Positions 8,921 through 17,805 of a DNA stretch of 64,000 nt are shown here, one piece after another. The position numbers and the translations under genes were made by a program. A model generated the notes under the pieces. It was given only the letters and a program-made list of their open reading frames with translations. It was not told the DNA's origin and did not search any database. The stretch is from assembly GCA_021654635.1 (NCBI GenBank), contig AP025179.1, positions 4,154,001 to 4,218,000 of the forward strand. The letters are read 5' to 3'. Each line of letters opens with the position of its first letter. The stretch's first letter is position 1. The stretch is from Mycobacterium kiyosense. GTDB lineage: Bacteria; Actinomycetota; Actinomycetes; Mycobacteriales; Mycobacteriaceae.

Positions 8921-9608
8921 CAACCGAGCCAACCTTTGTCTTGGTCCACGCGGCGTGGGCCGACAGCTCCAGCTGGGCACCTGTCATCCATCGACTACAG
9001 CAGCGCGGCCACAACGTCATCGCCGCACCGCTACCGCTGACATCGTTCGACGACGACACCGCAGCGCTGAACCGAGTTCTCGAGCGTATCGAGGGACGCG
9101 TCGTTCTCGGCGGTCATGCTTACGCCGGCGCGGTCATCGGAGCGGCAAATACCGACTCGGTGACGGCGAATTATGTCGCCGCGATCGCGGTATTCCGGAC
9201 GAAGGTGAAACAGTCGCCAGTCTGTTTCACCGCGCCCCTGCGCATCGTCTCGCACCCGCCCTAGAACCGGATCGTCACGGCTTAATTTGGCTGCCGCACA
9301 GCGCTTTCGCAGCAGCATTCGCACAAAACGCAACCTCCGAACAACACGCCATGCTCGCCGCAGTCCAGCGCCCCCTCTCACCGACGTGCATCACCGCACC
9401 CGCCCCACGGCCCGCCTGGAAAGATCGCACAAGCTGGTTCCTCATCGCCGAAAACGACCGCATGATCGCCGCGGAAACCCAGCACTTCGTCGCCACACGG
9501 ATGAACGCCACCATCCGTGTCACCGATGCCGACCACCTGCCAATGGTGACCCAACCCGACAGCTACCGAGATATCGTCGCCGCGGCCAATTGCCCGATTG
9601 CTGCGTGA
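8917..9608 (+). pseudogene. Alpha/beta hydrolase, frameshifted
   Basis: Starts with MTTEPTFVLVHAAWADSSSW, the oxyanion region of a widespread actinobacterial alpha/beta hydrolase family, and reads correctly to about 9185. The remainder (PDEGETVASLFHR, SWFLIAENDRMIAAETQ, and the catalytic-His strand VTDADHLPMVTQPD) is in the next frame, ending with TGA 9606-9608. One frameshift near 9185-9200. The nucleophile elbow reads GHAYAG instead of GHSYxG, so the serine nucleophile is an alanine even before the lesion. Confidence 0.7.
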
Positions 9609-9677
9609 TAGCGCCACCTGACCCGGCCTGTGCGCTCATCGTCGGTTCAACATGACTGACCAAATACACCCGACCCA

Positions 9678-9785
9678 CCCGACGAGACGTCCACCGCGTA
9701 GTGAGTAATTCCGACGGCTGTCGGAGGTCCCGATATCCGGCGCAGCCTCGACGCCTACGATCCGCCACGCCGTCATCGACTCACC
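9678..9785 (+). repeat. Inverted dispersed repeat, copy 2 (~108 bp)
   Basis: Plus-strand partner of 5131-5238. It starts with codons resembling the end of the haloacid dehalogenase (ending GCGTAG) and continues through GGTCCCGATA to CACGCCGTCA. Identity over the aligned blocks is roughly three quarters by eye. Confidence 0.7.
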
Positions 9786-9834
9786 GGTCGGGTCAGTGAC
9801 GCTACTGCGCGACGACGCCGACCGCAACACCACC

Positions 9835-10784
9835 GACGGGGTGTGTTGGTCAGAGCGCACCACAAGCGCCACCGTGTCGGCTCGAGAAACGCATGGCATG
9901 AGGTAGCTGTCGCGTTCGGCATCCTCAAGGTAGGCGTCGCGGTGGTCGACTCGGCCGGAGACAAGACGCAATCCATACGTGCCGCGCCGCTTTCGCGATG
10001 ATAAATGAGATCCTGCCACCGCAGAGCGTCCAGTAACGTCTGCGCGGGCGACACGTCGATAGTTTGATCGGTTGGACTGCCAGCGTACTGAAACGGTGAG
10101 CATGCCATGCCCAGGGCATTGACTCCCTGGAGCCAAAATGCACGATGGCTGGGGGCGCCAGTGCATTAGCGCTAGGGCGCGGGACTTCGTCCATCAACGG
10201 CGTTATCCGCAGCAATAGAGGTGGGTTTCATCCGGTTGGGAAAGATATGGCCACAGGTCGAGTCGGCCCGCGCTGGTGCTATGGTGCAGCAGGACTTCCA
10301 TCCCGGGCGACAGCTTAAGCATGTCATCAAGATATGCCGAATTAGCTCGACTCTTCGTCAGATAGATAAGCAGCCCCGATGCGTCGGTTGTCCTCGCAAC
10401 CTCTAAAGCCATGGAGCGTATGGCCGTGATACCTATGCCTCCGGCGATGTAGAGATAGGCGCGTGAGGGCGCCAATTGGAATGTGTTTCGAGGCGGCGAA
10501 ATGACCAGCCGGTCACCGCGTTTGGTCTGATCGATAAGATCGACTGATCCTCCCCGTCCGGTCGTGTCACGATATACCGTGATGGCATAGCGGTTATGAC
10601 AACCTGGGGGGTCCGTCAGTGAGTAGCTGCGTACCGAACCGTTGGGTGTACGAACGGTGATATGTGCTCCCGCCGTGAAAGGTGGGAGAGCTTGCAGTCC
10701 CTCTGGTATGAGCTCGAAACGCCAAATCGATTCTGTCAACCGCGTCTTTGCCGCGATCACCACAGAGGTCTCGGATTGATTCAT
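9835..10784 (-). pseudogene. Phthalate-dioxygenase-reductase-like flavoprotein, inactivated
   Basis: From ATG 10784 the protein has the FNR-type layout: an FAD domain with RSYSLTDPPG near residue 74 and an NAD domain with GGIGITAIRSMA near 115, then YCCG near 192. After this the frame is lost near 10200. The expected C-terminal 2Fe-2S ferredoxin domain is recognisable only in pieces: QTLLDALRWQD and, in another frame, LRLVSGRVDHRDAYLEDAERD with YLMPCVSRADTVAL. The Cys-rich loop that should hold three of the four cluster ligands has been destroyed by small deletions. Translationally coupled (TAATG) to the MOSC gene upstream. Confidence 0.75.
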
Positions 10785-11598
10785 TAAGCTTCACCGTTGC
10801 CAGCGTAGGGATTGACCTTGACTGGGTCACCTTGCCGCATAGTCGCGCCGTTAATGACCTCAGCCCAAATCCCAAGGTTGGCATCACCGTAATGTTCTAC
10901 GAGGAGCCTGGGCACCGCCAGATCGCGAACGGCGGTCGATGGATTGACTTCAGTCGCTGCGCACCGAGGAATGGCCGCTAGCCCGCGTAGCAAGACGTCA
11001 CCGATAGAAAACTCTTTACCAACTAGCTCTGCTTCAGCAAAGGGTGGTGTGCCTTGGATATAGATGTTTGCCCGAAATCGGCGGTGGTCGATCACGCGTT
11101 CGCTCCTGCGTGAGAGGTCGCGGATCGAATCGAGGTTGATGATCGACACGGCGTTCATCAAGGTGTCCGATTTGATTGCCGCGTCGGTGAACCGACGCCC
11201 GGGTTCTCGCGCCAGGATCGGCTCTGCTTCATCTGGACAATCGAGTATTCGCGCGAAGAAGCGCTCGACCGCTCGTACACCTGCCCGCGTCGCCAGGTCT
11301 TCGTAAGACGACGCTGGCGTACCTGACCTCCAAACCCGGCTGTGAACATCGAGATTGGTTAGATCCCGGCAAGTCGATCCTCTTGGAGCAGGACGAAGAA
11401 GTCGCTCTTGTGGATCGCTTTCCCATTGCCAGGACGGTATTCGCCGCCAGGTCGGGCCAACGCCCATTCGCGATCGTAGGGAAAACCGCGGCCGGTCTTC
11501 AACGCAACTGATGCCACGGTTTGAGGGGAGAGTCCTTTGATGGGGTAAGACGCGAGCTCATAGACAGTAGCCGCAGCCCCGTGGAATTCGGCGGTCAT
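10784..11598 (-). pseudogene. MOSC-domain protein, frameshifted
   Basis: The N-terminal MOSC beta-barrel (VYELASYPIKGLSPQTV) starts at ATG 11598 and runs to about 11395, and the MOSC domain proper (AVSIINLDSIRDLSRR, DHRRFRANIYI, and IPRCAATEVNPST with the conserved Cys) is in another frame down to TAA 10784-10786. MOSC proteins handle sulfur transfer or molybdenum-cofactor-dependent reductions, and YcbX-type members work with a ferredoxin/flavin reductase. Here the reductase-like gene follows with a TAATG overlap, which suggests they formed one redox system. One lesion is clear and a second is likely around 11300-11400. Confidence 0.72.
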
Positions 11599-11903
11599 GA
11601 TGCTGTGTCAAGGATGTGTTCCAGTTCCGGCGTGGGTGCCAGCAACCGGTGGATGGCTTTGGCGAGAACTTCGGGTTGGTCGTCGGAGATGAATGCACGT
11701 GTGTGCGGGATCAGCTCGACTCGCGCGCCGGTGAGCCGTTTTTGCAGTCGGCGGGCGTGCCGACGGAGGAATATGACGTTGCCCGACGCGCTCCAGGCGA
11801 TGAGCGTTCGGCCCGAGAATCGGTGCAATTGCCGTACGGCGGCGATGGCGGCGCGGGGCCGCGCTACCACCACGATTTTCCTGTCCTGCAACGTGTTACT
11901 CAT
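11595..11903 (-). pseudogene. Alpha/beta hydrolase, C-terminal fragment
   Basis: The residues after about 30 (LIAWSASGNVIF, then GARVELIPHTRAFISDDQPEVLA) match the last third of alpha/beta hydrolases, with HTRAF taking the place of the usual catalytic-His loop. The N-terminal two thirds, including the oxyanion hole and nucleophile elbow, are missing. Its TGA overlaps the MOSC ATG (ATGA), so it belonged to the same minus-strand operon. Confidence 0.55.
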
Positions 11904-11992
11904 CGTCAGCTTCTCCTCGGGTCTGGATGCCGGAGCGGCTGGCGGGTATCGGGGCTCCCAGTCCGTTCAGCCGCCCGTGCCAGCTGCGGTGG

Positions 11993-12849
11993 TCAGGTGA
12001 AGGCCTTCCTCATTAGCTCGTGAATGTGCTCGGTGATGGTGTCGGCTTCTTCTTCGAGGGCGAAGTGGCCGGTGTCGAGCAGCACTACGGTCGCGTCGGG
12101 CACGTCGTTTTTATAGGCCTGGGCGCCGGCGGGGATGAAGAACGGGTCGTTTTGCCCCCAGATCGCAAGCAAGGCGGGTTGGCGTTCCCGCAGCCAGGCC
12201 TGCCAGTGGGGGTAGCGGGGCGGGTTGTTCTGGTAGTCCCACAGCAGGGCTTTCATGTAGTCGGCACGCCCGGGCAGGTCCAACACGCGCTGGTCGTCAA
12301 AGGCGTGTGCGGGGTCGATGTGCTCGGGATCGCGGGCACCGGCCTGCCATTGCATCTGGGTGCCGGGCAGGCTGACGAACTCGTCGACGGCGGGCTGGCC
12401 GGCGTCGCGGTCTTCCCACCAGTTGGCGAGCGCGGCGACGCCGGGTCCGAAGCCGTCGGTGTAGGCGTTGGCGTTTTGGGTGATGATCGCGCTGCCACCC
12501 CGCCGGGTCATGCCGAGGGCGATGCGGAAGCCGTGACCGGGGCGCCAGTCGAACATGTAGATGGCGTAGTCTCCAATGGCGAGCGCGTCGATCGTCTTAC
12601 CGGGTGACCTCGGCGAGCCGGTCGAACGTGGGGATTGGGGCAAAGCGGGTCTGACTGCCCGGAAGCCGGGTAGTCGATGGCCACGCAGTGCCATTGCTCG
12701 GCGAGTCGGTCGATCAGGCGGACGTAGGCGCGGGTACTCGACGGGTAGCCGGGCAGCAGCACCAGCGTCGGCCGGTCGCGGTCGCCGGCTTCGCGGACGA
12801 AGACATGCAGATGGTCGATGGTCAGGCTGTGGTGACGGATGGCGGGCAT
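11993..12849 (-). pseudogene. Alpha/beta hydrolase, frameshifted
   Basis: ATG 12849 follows GAGGAG closely and gives MPAIRHHSLTIDHLHVFVRE, then LLPGYPSSTRAYVRLIDRL (oxyanion region) and VAIDYPASGQSD. The frame breaks between about 12690 and 12600. The rest (IDALAIGDYAIYMFDW, then ALLAIWGQNDPFFIPAGA and LLDTGHFALEEEAD with the catalytic His) is in the next frame. The segment around FDWRPGHGF should hold the nucleophile elbow, typically FDxGAPVG in this subfamily, and looks damaged by a second small lesion. Confidence 0.72.
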
Positions 12850-12863
12850 GAAAACGATACTCC

Positions 12864-13409
12864 TCAACGGTGGTTGCGGGTGGATGGGAACTGGGCGAGG
12901 TCAGCGGCGCGGCGACGGACGAAGACGAACAGAATCACGGCGATCGGCAATCCGACCAGCAGCGCGGATTCGACGAGCGCGCCAGGTAGTAGCCAATTAA
13001 CGCGTTTCGCCGGCTGCGTGGCCTAACGGCGCAAGACCACGGTGTTCATGAACACCCAGATCGCTGCACCGTAGGCCGCTCCAATGGCGGTGGCTATCGG
13101 CAGGGTGTGCACCCGGGGTGCGATGACCAGCGCGTAGAAGAAAGTGAACACTGCCGCCAGCGCCAGGTGGATGGCGAACCCCAGCGCCGCGACGCCGATC
13201 CCGGCGCGGCCGGTGGTGAATGCGGACTCGCCGAGCAGGCCGCTGGCGATGTACTGCAACAGTGTCTCGAAGTTGAACCGGCGGGCGATCAGCACGTACG
13301 CGATGAACGCGAACGCGGCATCGCCGACCGCGGCGACCAGCGTGGCCGCCACGACGCCAGGCCAGGTCCACCCCCGAGCGCGGGTAACGAATGGTGGGTC
13401 GACGGTCAT
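12864..13409 (-). pseudogene. Small multi-pass membrane protein, frameshifted near its end
   Basis: ATG 13409 has a strong RBS (GAGGAG, 7 bp). The product has hydrophobic helices at roughly residues 15-40 (VVAATLVAAVGDAAFAFIAYV), 65-90 (ALGFAIHLALAAVFTFFYAL) and 95-125. It stops at 13023-13025 after IWVFMNTVVLRR. Immediately downstream another frame supplies a further helix (LLVGLPIAVILFVFV) plus a basic tail ending at TGA 12864-12866, which is the natural end since the next gene's RBS follows. No family is recognised. First gene of the minus-strand operon leading to the hydrolases, MOSC and reductase. Confidence 0.6.
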
Positions 13410-13447
13410 GACAGGACTCCTCAACGGTCGGTGATCAGCAGACCATG

Positions 13448-13478
13448 CTAATGCATAGCTCGAAGGGTAGCGCATTAG
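13448..13478. promoter_or_regulatory. Operator CTAATGC-N17-GCATTAG
   Basis: Perfect 7-bp inverted repeat in the divergent gap between the membrane-protein start (13409) and the CGNR regulator (13526). The core CTAATG-N19-CATTAG is identical in sequence and spacing to the site at 7096-7126. It probably represses both directions when the adjacent CGNR regulator is bound (inference). Confidence 0.68.
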
Positions 13479-13525
13479 GTCATTGAAGGCAACCGTGGTC
13501 ATCGGGCTCTCAACAGGTATTCCGC

Positions 13526-14173
13526 ATGATCAGAGAGCAACGGTTGCGCGTCGCCACACGCTTAAAATGGCGACGTGAGGATCCAGACGGGACCGACAGA
13601 GGCGCTGCAACAGGCGGGTCGGGCGGCGAACCGTCGCTATCGGTCGACCTCGCCGATACACTGGTCACGGTCACCCAACCGGCCACCGACTTGTTGTCCG
13701 ATCCCGACCAGCTGCGCCGGTGGTGGCAGCTGCAGGAGTCGCGACTGCCTCCCGGTGCGCCTATCCCCGATCCCACCGCCACCCGCCGGCTACGCCACGC
13801 CGTTCGCGACGCGTTCGACGCCCACCTTGAGCACCGCGTGCCGCCAACCGAGTCGCTGGATGACATCAACGCCGCCGCCGCGGCGGCACCCGTTAGCACA
13901 CGGTTGGACCTAATCGCCACCGAGCTGCAGCGCAGCGTGCGTTGGCATGTCGAATACGGCGGAAACCCCGCGCTCGCGGCCACCGCCACCGACGCCATAA
14001 CCGTACTCACCGATCCCCGCTACCGCGACCAGTTGCGACGCTGCGCCAACCCGGATTGCTCCATGCTCTTTCTGGCCACCAATCCGCGCCGCAGCTGCTG
14101 CACCGCCAACATCTGCGGCAACCGGGCCCGCGTCGCTCGCCACTACCACCGCCGCACCCACACCACCGGCTAG
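13526..14173 (+). CDS. CGNR zinc-finger transcriptional regulator (ABATE family)
   Basis: An intact 215-residue protein. The N-terminal ABATE domain begins around LSVDLADTLV (residue 38), with WWQLQESR and RLRHAVRDAFDAHL following. The C-terminal zinc finger is CANPDCSMLF...CCTANICGNRARVARHYHRR, with the CGNR signature near residue 197. Family members are transcription factors with a Cys4-type finger. It is divergent from a small operon, and the gap holds the operator at 13448-13478. The first ~35 residues are low-complexity and the true start may be further in. A GGCGGTC/GACCGCC hairpin at 14177-14207 follows the stop. Confidence 0.78.
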   Translation: MIREQRLRVATRLKWRREDPDGTDRGAATGGSGGEPSLSVDLADTLVTVTQPATDLLSDPDQLRRWWQLQESRLPPGAPIPDPTATRRLRHAVRDAFDAHLEHRVPPTESLDDINAAAAAAPVSTRLDLIATELQRSVRWHVEYGGNPALAATATDAITVLTDPRYRDQLRRCANPDCSMLFLATNPRRSCCTANICGNRARVARHYHRRTHTTG

Positions 14174-14219
14174 CCCGGCGGTCTAACCTTCGTGGCGGAA
14201 GACCGCCAGTAAGAGGGTA

Positions 14220-14466
14220 GATTCTCAACTTGCGAGCAATCTGGCCCTGGTCTGCCCCTACCACCACCGCGCACATCACCGCGGCCTGACACCCTCACCG
14301 GCCCTGCCGGACCAACTCACCGTCACCGACAGCAACGGCCGACCCCTGCCTACCGGATCACTGGCCCGACCCCCACCACCGCACCCCCTGACGTCAAACC
14401 CTGCACGCCCTGACCGGCGAATTACCGCCAATGGTGGTGGTACACACCCTTCGAGCCGTCGGACAA
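14220..14466 (+). mobile_element. REP13E12 / 13E12 HNH-family relic
   Basis: This stretch, which holds no intact gene, translates to the C-terminal end of a 13E12-repeat protein: NLALVCPYHHRAHHRG (the HNH-like His-rich end), QLTVTDSNGRPLPTGSLARPP, and in another frame WWWYTPFEP. The order and spacing match the family, but the frame is broken at least twice and the N-terminal DUF222 part is absent. REP13E12 elements are dispersed mycobacterial repeats, some of which serve as prophage integration sites. Confidence 0.7.
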
Positions 14467-14509
14467 TCCGAGCCGCGGATCGAAACTCAAACAGGGCAAA
14501 ACCTAGACG

Positions 14510-15848
14510 CTATGTGGCCAGGTTTGCCAGCAGCAGCGCCTCGGCTATCGCCGCACGCTCCAGCACCCCCAGGTGCAGGCTCTCGTTGATGCTGTGCGCC
14601 TGCGTCCCGGGATCCTCCACCCCGGTGACCAAGATCTTCGCCTGCGGGAACGCCTCGGCGAACTCGGCGATGAACGGGATCGATCCGCCCATGCCCATGT
14701 CGATCGGCTCGGTCCCCCACGCCTGGCGGAACGCTGCCCGCGCCGCGTCGTAGACCGGACCGCTGGCCTCGATCGCATACGGTTGGCCGACTTCACCGCG
14801 GATGACTTCGAGGTGGGCACCCCATGGGACGTGGCGGCGCAGGTGGGCTTCGACGGCGTCCAGGTGCCGTGCCGCATCCCCGCCGGGCGCCACCCGGATG
14901 CTGATCTTGGCCCGCGCCCGCGGGATCAGCGTATTCGATGCCGCTGCCACGGAAGTGGTGTCGATGCCGATCACCGTGATGGCCGGCTTGGCCCACAGCC
15001 GCTGGGGCACCGAACCCGACCCGATTTCGCTCACGCCATCCAGCAGCCCGGAGTCGGTGCGCGCCCGCTCGGGTGGATAGTCGGGGTAGTTCAGGCCGGC
15101 GATATCGGACTCGTGCAGGCCCGGCACGGCCACGTTGCCGTCGTCGTCGTGCAGGCTGGCCAGCAGCCGCACCAGCACAGTCAACGCATCGGGCACCACG
15201 CCGCCCCACAAACCGGAGTGCAAGCCGTGATCGAGGGTGGCGACCTCCACCACGCAGTCGGCCATCCCCCGCAGCGACACCGTCAGCGCCGGTATCTCCG
15301 TGCTCCAGTTGTCGGAGTCGGCGATCACGATCACGTCGGCGGCCAGTGCGTCGCGGTGCGCAGCCAGCAACCGTCCCAGCGACGGCGACCCCGACTCCTC
15401 TTCGCCTTCGACGAACACCGTCACACCCACCGGCGGCTGCCCGTCGTGCGCCAGGAACGCGGCCAAATGTGTTGCGATGCCTGCCTTGTCGTCGGCGGTG
15501 CCGCGACCGTAGAGCCGCCCGTCCCGTTCGGTCGGCTCGAACGGCGGCGAGTGCCACTGGCCGCGGTCGCCCTCGGGTTGCACGTCGTGGTGGGCGTAGA
15601 GCAGCACGGTCGGCGCGCCGGGTGGTGCCGGGTGGTGCGCGATCACCGCTGGAGCCCCGCCCTCGCTGACGATCTTCGCGTCGTGAAAACCGGCCTGAGT
15701 CAACAGGTCTGCAACCCTTTTGCGCGCTGCGGTGCACCTGATCGCGCCGGGCCGGATCGGCCCACACCGAATCGATGCGCACCAGATCCTCGAGATCACG
15801 CCGCACCGACGGCAACACCGCACGCACCCGCTCCACCAGATCAGTCAT
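14510..15848 (-). CDS. M20 family metallopeptidase/dipeptidase (Rv2522c homologue), one frameshift
   Basis: Cytoplasmic dinuclear-zinc exopeptidase of the M20 family, homologous to Rv2522c, about 445 residues. The ATG at 15848 gives MTDLVERVRAVLPSVRRDLE. Metal ligands are visible in YAHHDVQPEGD, GRGTADDKAG, the GEEESGSPS pair, ADSDN and, near the C-terminus, HSINESLH. Everything after residue 45 is in one frame, but the first 45 residues join it only through a +1 shift at the AAAAGGG run (plus-strand 15715-15721). The rest is intact, so this single homopolymer indel may be a sequencing error. In M. tuberculosis this gene directly neighbours acpS; here 5.7 kb of other genes lie between. Confidence 0.85.
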
Positions 15849-15949
15849 GGTTCCGAGGCTAGCCAGAGCCGTAACCGGCGAATCACCCGCCAACAGTTCC
15901 TGACGCGGCGCGACTGATTGAGGCCCGCGGTCCGCTCTAAGCTGACCGG

Positions 15950-17092
15950 GTGACCACCGAAGGTCCCGATCCCACCACACCGCTGTGGCGGGCCGCGCAA
16001 CTGTTCCGGCTGTTGAGCTGCCTGTACGCGCTGGGTTTCCACATCGCAGTCAGCGCGGATCTGCGCCATCCCGCGCTGGGTTGGACGCTATTCGCGGTGC
16101 TGATCGGGTGGAGCGTGGCATGTGCGGTCGCCTACCTGCGCGGGTTCGGCCGCCGCCCGGCCTGGGTGATCGCCGAACTCGTAGTGGTCGTGTTGCTGAT
16201 GTTGTCCACCGAAGTCGTCGCGTCCGGCCAGTGGGCGCACAACAACCAGACCTGGCCCACGACATTGTGGGCCAGCAACGCCACTATCTCGGCGGCCCTG
16301 CAGTTCGGGCCGGCCGGCGGGCTGCTGACGGGCGCAGCCGTCACCGCCACCAGCGAATACGTCAAGGGCTATCTCAATGTCAACCTGGGGCGCAACGCCA
16401 CCGTCATCGTCGAGTTGGCCGTCGGTCTGGCGGTGGGCATCGCCGCCAGTACCGCGCGGCGCGCACATGCCGAACTGCAGCGTGCCGCCCGGTTGACGGC
16501 AGCGGTCGAGGAACGTGAGCGGCTATCCCGGCAGGTGCACGACGGCGTCATACAAGTGCTGGCCCTGGTGGCCCGCCGCGGCAATGAAATAGGCGGTGCC
16601 ACAGCCGAACTCGCGAAGCTGGCCGGGGAACAGGAACGCGCGCTGCGCAAGTGGGTCACCTCGACGGACATGGAGACCGATCAGCATGACGCCACGATCG
16701 ACCTGAGGGCGCTGCTGCGTCGCCGGGAATCCGATCGGGTGTCGATGAGCCTGCCCGGAACTGCGGTGCCTCTGCAGATCGACGTCGCCACCGAATTGGA
16801 CGCCGCGGTGGGCAATGCGCTGGACAACGTCCGCCTGCACGCCGGACCGAACGCCCACGCATTCGTGCTCCTGGAGGACCTCGGCGACGCGGTCACGGTC
16901 AGCGTCCGCGACGACGGCGTCGGGATCGCGCCCGGCCGGCTCGAGCAGGCCGCCGACCAGGGACACGTGGGTGTTTCGAAGTCGATTGTGGGACGGTTGA
17001 GCTCATTGGGCGGCAGCGCCGTACTGACCACCGGCGAGGGCGAGGGCACCGAATGGGAGTTGCAGGTGCCACGAGGTAAGGGGGCATCGTGA
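15950..17092 (+). CDS. MacS-type sensor histidine kinase
   Basis: A 380-residue membrane sensor kinase with about six hydrophobic segments in residues 20-165 and no large extracellular domain, then a DHp helix with the phospho-acceptor in RQVHDGVIQ (near residue 197) and a HATPase domain with GNALDNVRLHAG and DDGVGI. This matches actinobacterial MacS-like kinases (NarL/LuxR partner class), which sense through their transmembrane domain. GTG start at 15950. The stop overlaps the start of the response regulator by GTGA, so the pair is co-translated. The signal is unknown; the adjacent DUF2339 membrane protein is a possible target. Confidence 0.87.
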   Translation: MTTEGPDPTTPLWRAAQLFRLLSCLYALGFHIAVSADLRHPALGWTLFAVLIGWSVACAVAYLRGFGRRPAWVIAELVVVVLLMLSTEVVASGQWAHNNQTWPTTLWASNATISAALQFGPAGGLLTGAAVTATSEYVKGYLNVNLGRNATVIVELAVGLAVGIAASTARRAHAELQRAARLTAAVEERERLSRQVHDGVIQVLALVARRGNEIGGATAELAKLAGEQERALRKWVTSTDMETDQHDATIDLRALLRRRESDRVSMSLPGTAVPLQIDVATELDAAVGNALDNVRLHAGPNAHAFVLLEDLGDAVTVSVRDDGVGIAPGRLEQAADQGHVGVSKSIVGRLSSLGGSAVLTTGEGEGTEWELQVPRGKGAS

Positions 17093-17745
17093 CCGAGCAA
17101 TCCGAGCCGACGGTGATGGTGGTCGACGATCACCCCATCTGGCGGGACGCCGTCGCCCGAGACCTCGCCGACGACGGGTTCCACGTGGTCGCCACGGCCG
17201 AAGGTGTCGCGGCCGCGCGCCGGCGGGCGGCCGTGGTCAAACCGGACGTGGTGGTGATGGATATGCGCCTGTCCGACGGCGACGGTGTGCAGGCGACGAT
17301 GGAAGTCCTCGAGGTCTCACCCGACAGCCGGATACTGGTGCTTTCGGCATCAGACGAACGTGACGACGTGTTGGAGGCGGTCAAAGCCGGCGCGACGGGA
17401 TACCTGGTCAAAAGCGCGTCGAAAGCCGAACTGGCCGACGCCGTGCGGGCCACCGCGGCCGGACGGGCGGTCTTCACTCCGAGCCTGGCCGGGCTGGTGC
17501 TGGGTGAATACCGGCGCATCGCCCAGAACCCGAGCCCGGGCCCGGCAACCCCCAGCCTCACCGAGCGTGAGACCGAGGTGTTGCGCTACGTCGCAAAGGG
17601 TATGTCCGCCAAGCAGATCGCCGAGAAGCTGTCGCTGAGCCACCGCACTGTCGAGAACCATGTGCAGGCGACGTTCCGCAAGCTGCAGGTGGCCAATCGG
17701 GTCGAGTTGACCCGCTACGCCATCGAGCACGGGCTGGACGAATGA
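17089..17745 (+). CDS. NarL/LuxR-family response regulator
   Basis: A 218-residue two-domain regulator. The receiver domain shows the acidic pair in VVDDHPIW, the phospho-acceptor Asp58 in VVVMDMRLSDGDG, the Thr/Ser switch in VLSASD and the Lys in GYLVKSASK. The C-terminal LuxR-type helix-turn-helix runs from LTERETEVLRYVAKG to SHRTVENHVQATFRKL. Translationally coupled to the kinase by a GTGA overlap. Probably activated by it; the regulon is not visible from sequence. Confidence 0.92.
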   Translation: MTEQSEPTVMVVDDHPIWRDAVARDLADDGFHVVATAEGVAAARRRAAVVKPDVVVMDMRLSDGDGVQATMEVLEVSPDSRILVLSASDERDDVLEAVKAGATGYLVKSASKAELADAVRATAAGRAVFTPSLAGLVLGEYRRIAQNPSPGPATPSLTERETEVLRYVAKGMSAKQIAEKLSLSHRTVENHVQATFRKLQVANRVELTRYAIEHGLDE

Positions 17746-17805
17746 CGGACTTCGGGTAGTCCTACTCATCCATCACCCGCATCTCACCCGGCAGGGTGGA
17801 CCACT

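Noticed and set aside
14573..15862. 429-codon plus-strand frame opposite the M20 peptidase
   Set aside because: Antisense shadow; the minus strand carries all metal-ligand motifs of the peptidase.
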